Assembly (NCBI GenBank): GCA_963840275.1
Contig: CAWIYK010000005.1
Coordinates: 2,046,001 to 2,110,000 of the forward strand
Source of the DNA: Actinophytocola sp963840275
Lineage (GTDB): Bacteria; Actinomycetota; Actinomycetes; Mycobacteriales; Pseudonocardiaceae
Length of the DNA: 64,000 nucleotides
Direction of reading: 5' to 3'
In this document: piece by piece, positions 1 through 8,126 of the stretch
How positions within the stretch are numbered: position 1 is the stretch's first letter
How the letters are laid out: the number at the start of each line of letters is the position of its first letter
Translations under genes and position numbers: made by a program
The notes under the pieces: generated by a model
Told to the model about the DNA's origin: nothing
The model's database searches: none
What the model saw: the letters and a program-made list of their open reading frames with translations, nothing else

Positions 1-1
1 G

Positions 2-160
2 TTTCCCGAGGTGTCCCTGAGCGGTGACGCGTGGGCGACGTTGCTGTGGGCTACCGGGCGAGCTGAGCTACCCGGTCTTCCGCATCGAGCGGAGTGGCGC
101 TGGCACGTCGCGCCGCTGCCGCCGGCTGCCGCGCGGTCCGCGTCGCCTGGCGGTCCGTAG
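2..160 (+). CDS. 3' end of a gene entering from outside the window
   Basis: An open frame runs from the window edge to a TAG at 158-160. Its first 30 or so codons have the third-position GC expected here and read like protein (for example LSGDAWATLLWATGR), whereas the last 20 residues are low-complexity. The aromatic pattern vaguely recalls the C-terminal domain of mycothiol-dependent maleylpyruvate isomerase-like proteins, but that is a guess. It converges on the permease gene that ends at 226. Nothing recognisable lies between 161 and 225. Confidence 0.3.
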   Translation, partial: FPEVSLSGDAWATLLWATGRAELPGLPHRAEWRWHVAPLPPAAARSASPGGP

Positions 161-225
161 CGGCCCGGCGTCTGGCCGGTCAGCCATGCAGTGAAGGACC
201 CGGCTCAACGCTCCCCAAAGACCCG

Positions 226-1059
226 TCACGACATCCCCGGTCGCAACACCCAACGCGCCGCGACACCCATGAACGCCAACGAAAGCAGCACCAACAACCC
301 GACCTCGGTCCACTGGAACCGCCAGTATCGATCCGCCGGCTGGAAGTACGTGTACTGCTGAACGTACCCACGATCCTCAAGACAGCTCACCGGCTCGAGG
401 CCCGCGCACTCGCTTTGCGAGTCCTCCCAGGAGATCTCGTCGCCGGCCGCGTTGCGGGCACCCGTCTCGGTGACGAGGGCGTCGGTCGGCACGGCCAACC
501 CGTCGTCCGTGGACAGGGCCAGCTCCGGCGTCGCGTACAACCCGCGGCCGAGAAACGCGCTGACCACCAGCACGGCGAAAACGGCGATCGTCACGGCCAT
601 GGCCGGCAGCATCTTGCGCAGCACGGCACCGGACGCCGCACCGAGCGCGAACAGCATCAGGAACCACCCGGCGGGCGCGATCCCCGTGACGCCGAACAGG
701 TCACCCGAGAACCGGTTCATCATCATGTCGGCGCCGAAGCTCGTGGTCCATCTGGTCGTGACCGCGCCGAGCACCAGCCCGGCGAGCATCACGGCGACGC
801 CGAGCACGGCGAACTTCGTCGCGAGCCACCTCGAGCGCGACACCGACTGTGTCCACACCAGCTGGTGGGTACCGCGCTCGAACTCCTTGACCAGCAACGG
901 AACGCCCCAGAACATCCCGACCAGCACGGGCGCCCACGGCAGCATCTTCACGAGGTCGATCGGCAGCGAGTCCGCCACCAGCAGTACCCCGAGTCCCATC
1001 ACCAGCACCACGGTCACCACGAACTGAGCGCGGTGCTGCCGCCACGTCAACCACAACAT
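226..1059 (-). CDS. ABC transporter permease (third paralogue)
   Basis: A 277-residue integral membrane protein, last of three tandem paralogous permeases behind an ABC ATPase. It begins MLWLTWRQHR, as do its neighbours, which fixes the ATG at 1059 rather than upstream in-frame starts. Hydrophobic segments lie near residues 12-32, 45-60, 90-110, 125-145 and 155-175, with one at the C-terminus. An extracytoplasmic loop precedes the conserved motif PADRYWRFQWTE, about 30 residues from the end. The family accompanies YtrA-type GntR regulators in actinobacteria; the substrate is unknown. It starts 23 nt after the preceding permease gene stops, so it is co-transcribed. Confidence 0.85.
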   Translation of the reverse strand: MLWLTWRQHRAQFVVTVVLVMGLGVLLVADSLPIDLVKMLPWAPVLVGMFWGVPLLVKEFERGTHQLVWTQSVSRSRWLATKFAVLGVAVMLAGLVLGAVTTRWTTSFGADMMMNRFSGDLFGVTGIAPAGWFLMLFALGAASGAVLRKMLPAMAVTIAVFAVLVVSAFLGRGLYATPELALSTDDGLAVPTDALVTETGARNAAGDEISWEDSQSECAGLEPVSCLEDRGYVQQYTYFQPADRYWRFQWTEVGLLVLLSLAFMGVAARWVLRPGMS

Positions 1060-1082
1060 CGAAACCCCCGACAGGTTCGGAA

Positions 1083-1988
1083 TCAGACCGGCCGCCGCGC
1101 GACCCGGTACACCACCGGGCCGGCGAGCAACACGGTCGCCAGCAACAGGATCCCGGTCTCGGTCCACTGGAACCGCCAGTACCGGTCAGCCGGCTGGTAG
1201 TACCAGACGGACTGGTAGCCGGCCTCCTCGATACAGCTCAGGTACGTCTCCCTGCCCTCGTTCGCGCACTCCGGCACCGTGGCGTCGCCGGCGATCTCGA
1301 CGCCGGTCGGCGACAGGGACGCCGATGCCGTGATGTAGGTCCCGGTCCCGGGCAACGGCCCTTCCAGCACCTGCCGCAGCGGCTCCGCGTAGACCTCGCG
1401 GGCCTTGAACATCCCGATCATGATCAGCACGAACACCGCGATCGTCACCGCGAGCGCCGGCAGCAGCTTCCTGAGCAACCCGCCTGCCGCGGTGCCGAGC
1501 ATGAACGCGAACAGCCACCACGCGCCGATGACGACCCCGGTGCTGCCGAACATCGCCGTGTCGCCGAACTTGTCGGTGAACTTGGTGCCGTCGAACGTGG
1601 ACAGCCAGCCGTCGACCATCGCGCCGAGCGCCAGCCCGGCGAGCGTGACCGCGAGGCCGAGCCAGCCGAGCTTCGCCGTCAGCCACCGCCGCCTGGTCAC
1701 CGACTGCGTCCACGCGAGCCGGTGCGTGCCGCGCTCGAACTCCCGCGCCAGCACCGGCGCGCCCCAGAACACCCCGATCAGCAGCGGCACGATCGGCATC
1801 CAGCTCAGATACGTGTACACCGGCTCGAACCGGCCGCGGAGGACGTCCTCCAGCCGGTCCCGCGCGACCCCCGTCGCGGTGGACGCGGTGCCGAGCCCGT
1901 GCAGGAGCAGAAAAGCGCCGAGCACCGCCAGCAACGCGACCGTGGCCAGCACCTGTGCCCGGTGCTGACGCCATGTCAACCACAGCAT
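1083..1988 (-). CDS. ABC transporter permease (second paralogue)
   Basis: A 301-residue membrane protein, clearly paralogous to both neighbours: same MLWLTWRQHR start, same internal FERGTH(R/Q)L(A/V)WTQSV block after the second membrane segment, same C-terminal PADRYWRFQWTE motif followed by a final transmembrane helix. The ATG at 1988 is chosen by alignment of the three N-termini. The variable loop between the fifth and last membrane segments (about residues 195-260) holds two cysteines and probably faces outward. It lies 20 nt downstream of the first permease gene. Confidence 0.87.
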   Translation of the reverse strand: MLWLTWRQHRAQVLATVALLAVLGAFLLLHGLGTASTATGVARDRLEDVLRGRFEPVYTYLSWMPIVPLLIGVFWGAPVLAREFERGTHRLAWTQSVTRRRWLTAKLGWLGLAVTLAGLALGAMVDGWLSTFDGTKFTDKFGDTAMFGSTGVVIGAWWLFAFMLGTAAGGLLRKLLPALAVTIAVFVLIMIGMFKAREVYAEPLRQVLEGPLPGTGTYITASASLSPTGVEIAGDATVPECANEGRETYLSCIEEAGYQSVWYYQPADRYWRFQWTETGILLLATVLLAGPVVYRVARRPV

Positions 1989-2008
1989 GTCGATCTCCCT
2001 CGAAAATG

Positions 2009-2962
2009 TCAGTCTCGCGTCACGCGGAGCCATGCCACGCCGCCCAGCGCGAGCGCGGCCGCCAACAGCAGCCCCGCCTCCGTCCACTGGAACCGCCAGT
2101 AGCGGTCAGCCGGCTGGTACTCCGCGAACCAGCGATATCCCTTGTCCCGCATGCATGTCAGATAGTCCGAAGTGGACTCACAAGGCCCCGTCGGCCCGAT
2201 CGTCAACTCGGTGCCCCGCTCGTCGACCCAGCCGAAGCCGACCACGAGCGCCCCGGCGGGCAGCTGGGCCGCCGCACCCGGCGGGGTGTTGATCGACCAC
2301 GGCTCGCCACGCACCACCGGCGCCGTCTCCTCCGCCCGCACCGGCGTCGCGTAGTGCGCACGCGCCCCGGAGGCGAACGTCCCCACGTACACGAGGAGGA
2401 ACACCCCGATCGTCACCGCGATGGCCGGCATCGTCTTGCGTGCCACCGCGCCGGCCGCGGTGCCGAGCGCGAACGCGAACAGCCACCACCCGGCTGGCAC
2501 GACGCCGGTCGCCACGAACAGGTCGAGGTTCGCGAGCCCGGCCGACTCGCGCAGTTCCGCGACCCCGCCCGCCCACGCGCTCATGATCGCGCCGAACACG
2601 AGCCCCGCGACCGTCACGACCGCGCCCAACCCGACGAGCTTGACCCCCAGCCAACCCCGGCGGGATTCCGACTGTGTCCACGCGAGCCGGTGTGTGCCGC
2701 GCTCGTACTCCCGCGCGAGCAGCGGCGCGCCCCAGAAGATCCCGACCATCGCCGGCGGCAGCACCGACCAGATGAGGAGCTTCAACACCTGGACGAACTG
2801 CTGGCCGAGCACCTCATGTCGGCCGGCACTGCCCGGGGCGAGCGTCGCGACGAGCCCCGCAGTGCGCACGCCGTGCACGAGCAGCAGCCCGCCGAGCACC
2901 ACCAGGAACGCCGCGGCGAGCAGCACCTGCAGCCGGTGCTGACGCCAGGTCAACCACACCAT
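2009..2962 (-). CDS. ABC transporter permease (first paralogue)
   Basis: A 317-residue membrane protein starting MVWLTWRQHR at an ATG 13 nt downstream of the ATPase stop codon. It shares with the other two permeases the cytoplasmic block YERGTHRLAWTQS and the C-terminal PADRYWRFQWTE motif. Six hydrophobic segments can be drawn, with a roughly 100-residue external loop before the last. With the ATPase it would form an exporter or an envelope-stress ABC complex of the Ytr type. Export is inferred because no solute-binding protein is encoded nearby. Confidence 0.87.
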   Translation of the reverse strand: MVWLTWRQHRLQVLLAAAFLVVLGGLLLVHGVRTAGLVATLAPGSAGRHEVLGQQFVQVLKLLIWSVLPPAMVGIFWGAPLLAREYERGTHRLAWTQSESRRGWLGVKLVGLGAVVTVAGLVFGAIMSAWAGGVAELRESAGLANLDLFVATGVVPAGWWLFAFALGTAAGAVARKTMPAIAVTIGVFLLVYVGTFASGARAHYATPVRAEETAPVVRGEPWSINTPPGAAAQLPAGALVVGFGWVDERGTELTIGPTGPCESTSDYLTCMRDKGYRWFAEYQPADRYWRFQWTEAGLLLAAALALGGVAWLRVTRD

Positions 2963-2975
2963 CGCCGCGCCTCGC

Positions 2976-3866
2976 TCAGGTTCTGGCCAGCACCGGCCGC
3001 GGCAGCGATGCCGCGTCCGGCCGGCGCAGGTAGGCGAGCACCAGCTCCTCGAGGCCGACGCCCCGCACCGTCCACTTCGGATCGAGTGGCAGGGTCGCCG
3101 CGCCGGTGCGGGCGAGCAGCGTCGCCTGCCGGTCGGTCCTGCTCTCGTCGACGGTGGTGACCCGCGCGGTGACACCGTCGGCGAGCTCGGCCGGCCCGGT
3201 CAGCAGCCGGTGCTCCGCGAGCAGCTCCTCGATGTCGCCGGACACCTGGACGCGGCCGCGGTTGAGCACGACCAGCCAGTCACAGGTGTTCTCGAGGTCG
3301 GACACCACGTGCGAGGACAGCACGACGGTCATGCCGGTCTCGGCCACCGCCGCCATCAGCCCGCGCATGACCTCGTGGCGTGCCAACGGGTCCAGGTTCG
3401 CGAGCGGCTCGTCGAGGACCAGCAGGTCCGGCCGCTTGGCGAGCGCGACGGTCAGCGCGACCTGCGCCTGCTGACCGCCGGAGAGCTTGCCGACCTTGCG
3501 GTCCAGCGGGATCTCCAGCGAAGCCAGCCGTTTCTCGGCGAACTCCTGGTCCCACCTCGCGTTGAGGTGGGCGCCGAAGCGCAGCATGTCCGCCACCGAG
3601 AACCCGTCGTACAGCGGCTTGTCCTGCGCGAGGAACGCGATCCGCGCGAGGGTCTCCTTCGTGCCGCCCGGCTCGCCGAACGCGGTCACGGTCCCCGCGG
3701 TCGGGGTCAGCAGACCGACCACCAGGTGCAGCAACGTGGTCTTGCCGGCGCCGTTCGGACCCACCAGCGCGACCACCCGCCCGGCGGGGATCGACAGTGA
3801 ACAGTCCTTCAACGCCCATGTGCGCCGGTACCTCTTCCCAAGGCCGGTCGCGCCAAGCACTGTCAT
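2976..3866 (-). CDS. ABC transporter ATP-binding protein
   Basis: A 296-residue cytoplasmic ATPase energising the three downstream permeases. Walker A GPNGAGKTT is near residues 36-44, the Q-loop in AFLAQDKPLY, the signature LSGGQQAQVAL near 129-139, Walker B LLVLDEP with D-loop ANLDP, and the switch histidine in SSHVV. The last 90 residues form an accessory domain typical of the NatA/CcmA-like group. The ATG at 3866 has a strong GGAGGAGG Shine-Dalgarno. The gene lies 34 nt after the GntR regulator, in the same operon. Confidence 0.93.
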   Translation of the reverse strand: MTVLGATGLGKRYRRTWALKDCSLSIPAGRVVALVGPNGAGKTTLLHLVVGLLTPTAGTVTAFGEPGGTKETLARIAFLAQDKPLYDGFSVADMLRFGAHLNARWDQEFAEKRLASLEIPLDRKVGKLSGGQQAQVALTVALAKRPDLLVLDEPLANLDPLARHEVMRGLMAAVAETGMTVVLSSHVVSDLENTCDWLVVLNRGRVQVSGDIEELLAEHRLLTGPAELADGVTARVTTVDESRTDRQATLLARTGAATLPLDPKWTVRGVGLEELVLAYLRRPDAASLPRPVLART

Positions 3867-3900
3867 GATGCCTCCTCCGCGGGACCAAATACGTCGTCGG

Positions 3901-4299
3901 TCATGCCGTGTCCTCCCCTACTCGAAACGAATCCAGCACCACCGCCGCGAACAGCGCCTCCAGGTCCTCGGAGTCGAGGCCGGCCGACCGGGCGTCGCGC
4001 ACCCAGCCGGACAGCGAGGCGCGCAGCCGCGCGTGGTCGGTCACCGAGGCGCCACCGAGTGAGCGCTGCACGAATGTGCCCAGCCCCGGCCGGCCCGCGA
4101 CGAGTCCCTCGCGTTCCAGCTCCCGGTACGCCTTCAGCACGGTGTTCGGGTTGATGGCCAACTTGTCCACGACCTCCTTCGCCGTCGGCAGCCGGTCACC
4201 CGGCTCCAGGACCCCCAGGCGCAGCGCGTGCTTGACCTGATGCACGAGCTGCAAGTACGTGGCGACGCCGGAGCCGCGATCAAGACGAAAGTCGATCAC
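3901..4299 (-). CDS. GntR-family regulator, YtrA subfamily
   Basis: A 132-residue transcription factor with an N-terminal winged helix (residues 1-75, containing GDRLPTAKEVVDKL and NTVLKAYRELEREGLV) and only a short C-terminal helical tail, as in YtrA-type repressors that control ABC transporter operons. The GTG at 4299 is preferred because AAAGGG sits 8 nt upstream and the protein then starts VIDFRLDRGSGVATYLQ; a GTG at 4308 would overlap that ribosome-binding site. It heads the operon and probably represses its own promoter through the inverted repeat at 4312-4339. Confidence 0.92.
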   Translation of the reverse strand: MIDFRLDRGSGVATYLQLVHQVKHALRLGVLEPGDRLPTAKEVVDKLAINPNTVLKAYRELEREGLVAGRPGLGTFVQRSLGGASVTDHARLRASLSGWVRDARSAGLDSEDLEALFAAVVLDSFRVGEDTA

Positions 4300-4311
4300 C
4301 AGCAACACCCT

Positions 4312-4360
4312 TTCACTAATGAAGTAGTGGAATAGTGAAGGTACACGGAACCGTTGTCAA
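4312..4360 (-). promoter_or_regulatory. Promoter and operator of the GntR/ABC operon
   Basis: On the minus strand TTGACA (4355-4360) is followed after 17 nt by CACTAT (4332-4337), a good -35/-10 pair. An inverted repeat TTCACTA-N14-TAGTGAA (4312-4318 / 4333-4339) covers the -10 box and the predicted start of transcription near 4325. This AT-rich patch stands out from its surroundings. Position and symmetry fit an operator for the YtrA-type repressor encoded just downstream. Confidence 0.7.
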
Positions 4361-4512
4361 CCCGGGGCCGTCTGTACCGCGAAAGAGACCCAGCACCAGC
4401 GGTCCGCCGACTACGCTCACGATCACCGTCGGGGGACGGCGCTGGGGCGCGCCGAACGGGTCCGAAGTCAGCAATGAAGGAGTGCGGTGTTGATCGCCAC
4501 CAGGGGGAAGTC

Positions 4513-5868
4513 GTGAACGCTCCTACCGCACCACCGCCGGTTCGTGTTGACCGGCCCGGCCAGGCCGGCCCGCCGGCGGGCCGGGTCGCCGAGCTGCGTG
4601 AGCTGTCCAGGACCACCCCTGGCGTGCTGATCCTGTTCACGGCGGCGCTCGTGCTCGTCAGCGTGCTGGTCGGCGTGTTCACGGCGGTCACCGTGCAGAG
4701 CCGCGCGCAGGCGCTCGACGACCTGGCCGGCAGCAGCGGCCCACTCTCGATCGCCGCGCAGGACATCTACCGCTCGCTCTCGGACGCCGACGCGACGGCG
4801 AACAGCGCGTTCCTCGCCGGCGGTCTCGAGGCGGCCGACGTGCGGGCCCGCTACGACGCGGACATCGCGCAGGCCGAGTCCGCGCTCGCCGTGGCGGTCG
4901 CCGCCCGCGAGCCGGCCGACCTCGCCGATCCCACCGGCCCCCTCGCGATCCTGTCCGGCAAGCTCTCGGTCTACACCGGGCTGGTGGAGACCGCGCGGGC
5001 CAACAACCACCAGGGCCTCCCGATCGGCGCCGCCTACCAGCGCGAGGCGTCGAGCCTCATGCGCGACGAGCTGCTGCCGGCCGCCGAGCAGCTGTACCGG
5101 GACGAGACCGCACGGCTCGGCGCCGACCAGGACAGCGCGAGCTCGCTGCCGATCGTCGAGATCCTGCTCGGGCTGCTCGCGCTCGTGGTCCTCTTCTTCG
5201 CACAGCGGTACGTACGCCGGCGCACGCGGCGGCGGCTCAACACCGGCCTCGCGATCGCCACCGGTGCCGCGCTGGTCTCCCTGCTGTGGGTGTTGATCGC
5301 GACGGCCGGTGTCGCCGCGAACGTCGGCGCGAGCCGCGACGACGGCTCGACGCAGACCGACGTGCTCGCACGGGCCCGGATCGCGGCGCTGGCCGCGCGG
5401 GCCGACGAGACGCTCACCCTCGTGGCGAGGGGCAGCGGTACGGAGTTCGAGGAGCACTACGGCAAGGTGCGCGAGCAGCTCGCCGGCGGGGGCGGTGGCC
5501 TGCTCGGCGAGGCCGACTCGCTCGCGACCGACGACGCGGTGCGCGACAAGGTCGGCACGGCGGAAGAGGTCCAGAAGGCCTGGCACGACGTGCACGTCGA
5601 CATCCGGGAGGCGGACGACTCCGGCGACTACGCCAAGGCCGTCCAGCTCGCGATCGGGCCGGACGAGAGCGGCGCGGCCGCTCAGTTCGACAAGGTCGAC
5701 ACGAACCTGCGCGAGGCCATCGCCGCGACCACCGCCACGTTCGACGACGAGGTGTCGCAGGCGTCCAACGCGCTGACCGGCACGGTCATCGGCGTGATCC
5801 TGCTGGCGCTGGTGATGGCCGCCGGCTCGGTGGCCGGCATCTGGCAGCGGCTCAAGGAGTACCGATGA
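4513..5868 (+). CDS. glnX: GlnX-like membrane sensor protein
   Basis: A 451-residue membrane protein in the position of mycobacterial GlnX, the transmembrane partner thought to pass GlnH ligand binding to PknG. Four hydrophobic helices are visible: near residues 37-59, 210-232, 245-268 and 418-440. Two large polar helical regions lie between them (about 60-205 and 270-415), probably extracytoplasmic sensor domains of the four-helix-bundle kind. The GTG at 4513 is preferred because AGGGGGAAG precedes it by a few bases; an ATG at 4474 lacks a ribosome-binding site. The stop overlaps the glnH start (ATGA). Confidence 0.8.
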   Translation: MNAPTAPPPVRVDRPGQAGPPAGRVAELRELSRTTPGVLILFTAALVLVSVLVGVFTAVTVQSRAQALDDLAGSSGPLSIAAQDIYRSLSDADATANSAFLAGGLEAADVRARYDADIAQAESALAVAVAAREPADLADPTGPLAILSGKLSVYTGLVETARANNHQGLPIGAAYQREASSLMRDELLPAAEQLYRDETARLGADQDSASSLPIVEILLGLLALVVLFFAQRYVRRRTRRRLNTGLAIATGAALVSLLWVLIATAGVAANVGASRDDGSTQTDVLARARIAALAARADETLTLVARGSGTEFEEHYGKVREQLAGGGGGLLGEADSLATDDAVRDKVGTAEEVQKAWHDVHVDIREADDSGDYAKAVQLAIGPDESGAAAQFDKVDTNLREAIAATTATFDDEVSQASNALTGTVIGVILLALVMAAGSVAGIWQRLKEYR

Positions 5869-6881
5869 GGACGACACCGGCGACACCAGCGACACCGACC
5901 ACCCGCCGCGCGGTCGTCGCGCTGCTCGTCGCCGTCCTGCTGGCCTGCGCGGGCTGCGGCTCCACCACCGACGAGGTCGGCGAGCGCGAGACGCCGGTCG
6001 GCGGCCCGCCCTCCCCGGCCGGCGCGAAGGAGGTCACGAGCCTGCCCGGCGGCGAGCAGGCCGACACGAGCTGCGACCCGACCGCGAGCCTGCGCCCGCA
6101 GGGCGCCCTGCCCGGCCCCAACGAACTGCCGCCCGGCTCGCCCATGGCGAGCATCCGCGCACAGGGCAAGCTGATCGTCGGCGTCGACCAGAACACCTAC
6201 AAGTTCGGCTTCCGCAACCCGATCACCGGCGAGCTGGAGGGCTTCGACCTCGACATGGCGCGCGAGATCGCGGGGGCCATCTTCGGGGACCGCAACGCGA
6301 TCCAGCTGCGCGTCCTCACGTCGTCGCAGCGCGTCGACGCGGTGAAGAACGGCGACGTGAACCTGGTCGTGCAGACCATGACGATCAACTGCGAGCGGCG
6401 CAAGGACGTCGAGTTCTCCTCGGTCTACTACTCGGCCGGCCAGCGGGTGCTGGTGAAGAAGAACTCCGGTTTCACCGGCATCGACTCCCTCGGCGGCAAG
6501 AAGGTGTGCGCCGCCAAGGGGTCCACGTCGCTGACCAACATCGTCAACGCGGAGTCCAAGCCGATCGGCGTCGAGGTCCCCGGCTGGACCGACTGCCTCG
6601 TGATGCTGCAGCAGAACCAGGTCGACGCGGTGTCCACCGACGACACGATCCTCGCCGGCCTCGCCGCGCAGGACCCGTTCACCGAGGTGGTCGGCAAGGC
6701 CATCAGCGCGGAGCCGTACGGCATGGCGATCCCGAAGGACCAGCCCGAGCTCGTGCGGTTCGTGAACGGCGTGCTGGACCGGATGCGGGCCGACGGCACC
6801 TGGACGGGCATCTACAACAAGTGGCTTTCCGAGCTGCTCGGCACCGCCCCCGCGCCGCCGCAGGCGCGGTACCGGGACTGA
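5865..6881 (+). CDS. glnH: GlnH-like amino-acid-binding lipoprotein
   Basis: A 338-residue family 3 periplasmic-type binding protein. The N-terminus has Arg residues, a hydrophobic core and a lipobox, LLAC at Cys28 (a second candidate is CAGC at Cys31), so it should be a lipoprotein on the outer face of the membrane. A long Pro/Ser linker leads to the binding fold, which begins near LIVGVDQNTYKFGF and contains GFDLDMAREIAGAIFG. In Mycobacterium the homologue binds aspartate/glutamate and signals through GlnX to PknG; the same ligands are likely here. It overlaps glnX by four bases. Confidence 0.9.
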   Translation: MRTTPATPATPTTRRAVVALLVAVLLACAGCGSTTDEVGERETPVGGPPSPAGAKEVTSLPGGEQADTSCDPTASLRPQGALPGPNELPPGSPMASIRAQGKLIVGVDQNTYKFGFRNPITGELEGFDLDMAREIAGAIFGDRNAIQLRVLTSSQRVDAVKNGDVNLVVQTMTINCERRKDVEFSSVYYSAGQRVLVKKNSGFTGIDSLGGKKVCAAKGSTSLTNIVNAESKPIGVEVPGWTDCLVMLQQNQVDAVSTDDTILAGLAAQDPFTEVVGKAISAEPYGMAIPKDQPELVRFVNGVLDRMRADGTWTGIYNKWLSELLGTAPAPPQARYRD

Positions 6882-6887
6882 GCGCCG

Positions 6888-8126
6888 ATGGGTGAGGCCG
6901 TGCTGAGCAGGGAGGAGATCGACCGCGCCCTGGAGAAGGTGACCGACGACTGCGACCGGATCGCCGAGTCGCTCGTGGCCATGGACGGCCACGCCGGCCA
7001 CCAGCTCCTGCGCAACGCCACCCTGACCGGCCTGACCGAGCAGCGGTGGGCGGCGGCGAGCGCGGCCATGGCCACCCTCTGGGAGCAGTTCGCGCGCTAC
7101 CGCGCCATGGTCGACCGCGCGAAGGAGGTCCGTGCGCGCCGCGCGCGGCCCGGCGACGACGAGCTGTCCGAGCTGACCGAGATCCTGTCCGGCCCGGTCG
7201 TCGAGCTGGACTCCCGGGCGATCCCGATCGAGGACCGTGGGCTGACCGGACCGTCGCTGGTGACCGAGCGGATCACGATCACCGAGCTGCTCGCCCGCAT
7301 GCGGGCGGCGTTCGACATGGTCACCGACGTGCTCGCGAGCGCGGAGTCCGCCTGGACGACCGCGGTCGCGCAGCTGGACCCGCTCGACCGGCGCCTGCAC
7401 ACGGTCTCGGTGCTCGCCGAGTCCGTCGCCGCGGGCGACCGGGACGTCACCGCCACCGTCAACGGCCTGCGTCGCGGCCTCGCCCGCGCCCGCGAGCTGG
7501 TGCTCACCGACGTGCTCACCGCGAAGTCCACCGACGCCGTCGCGAAGATCGCCGGCCAGCTCGACAAGCTCGAGGCCGACCTGTCCGAGCTGGCCCGCGT
7601 CCGGGACGAGTTCGGCGGCCGGCTCACCGCGCTCGAGGCGACGCTGTCCGACATCGAGGCGGCGGAGGCGACCGCGCGCCAGACCTACGCCGCGGTGCTC
7701 GACAAGATCGCGTCGCCGGGACTGCCGGAGCCCACGAGCCAGGGCTCCGCCGGGCTGCGGGCCCGGCTCGGCCGGCTCGTCGCGCAGCGCGACACGGCCG
7801 GCTGGGCGCAGCTCGCACGCGAGGCCGACGAGCTGGACCGGCTCGCGTTCACCACGCTCGACTCCGCGCGCACCGCGCTGCGGGCGATCACCGGGCTGCT
7901 CGACCGCCGCGCCGAGCTGCGCGGCCGGCTCGAGGCCTACCAGGTGAAGGCCGCCCGGCTCGGCCACGCGGAGGACCGCACACTCGAAGAGCTGCACGCC
8001 GAGGCGCACGGACTGCTGTTCACCGCGCCGTGCGACCTGCCGGCCGCGACCCGCGCGCTCAACCGCTACCTCAACGCGATCCAGGAGCGGGAACGGCCGT
8101 CGTCCCGCGAGGAGGGAACCGAATGA
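6888..8126 (+). CDS. Helical coiled-coil protein of the pknG operon
   Basis: A 412-residue, almost entirely alpha-helical protein rich in Ala, Leu, Arg and Glu, without signal peptide or membrane segment. Heptad-like stretches run through residues 90-330. No enzymatic motif is visible. It lies 6 nt after glnH and overlaps the pknG start (ATGA), so it is produced with the sensor and the kinase. A scaffold or substrate of PknG is a reasonable inference from position. It is not part of the mycobacterial glnX-glnH-pknG operon as I know it. Confidence 0.75.
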   Translation: MGEAVLSREEIDRALEKVTDDCDRIAESLVAMDGHAGHQLLRNATLTGLTEQRWAAASAAMATLWEQFARYRAMVDRAKEVRARRARPGDDELSELTEILSGPVVELDSRAIPIEDRGLTGPSLVTERITITELLARMRAAFDMVTDVLASAESAWTTAVAQLDPLDRRLHTVSVLAESVAAGDRDVTATVNGLRRGLARARELVLTDVLTAKSTDAVAKIAGQLDKLEADLSELARVRDEFGGRLTALEATLSDIEAAEATARQTYAAVLDKIASPGLPEPTSQGSAGLRARLGRLVAQRDTAGWAQLAREADELDRLAFTTLDSARTALRAITGLLDRRAELRGRLEAYQVKAARLGHAEDRTLEELHAEAHGLLFTAPCDLPAATRALNRYLNAIQERERPSSREEGTE

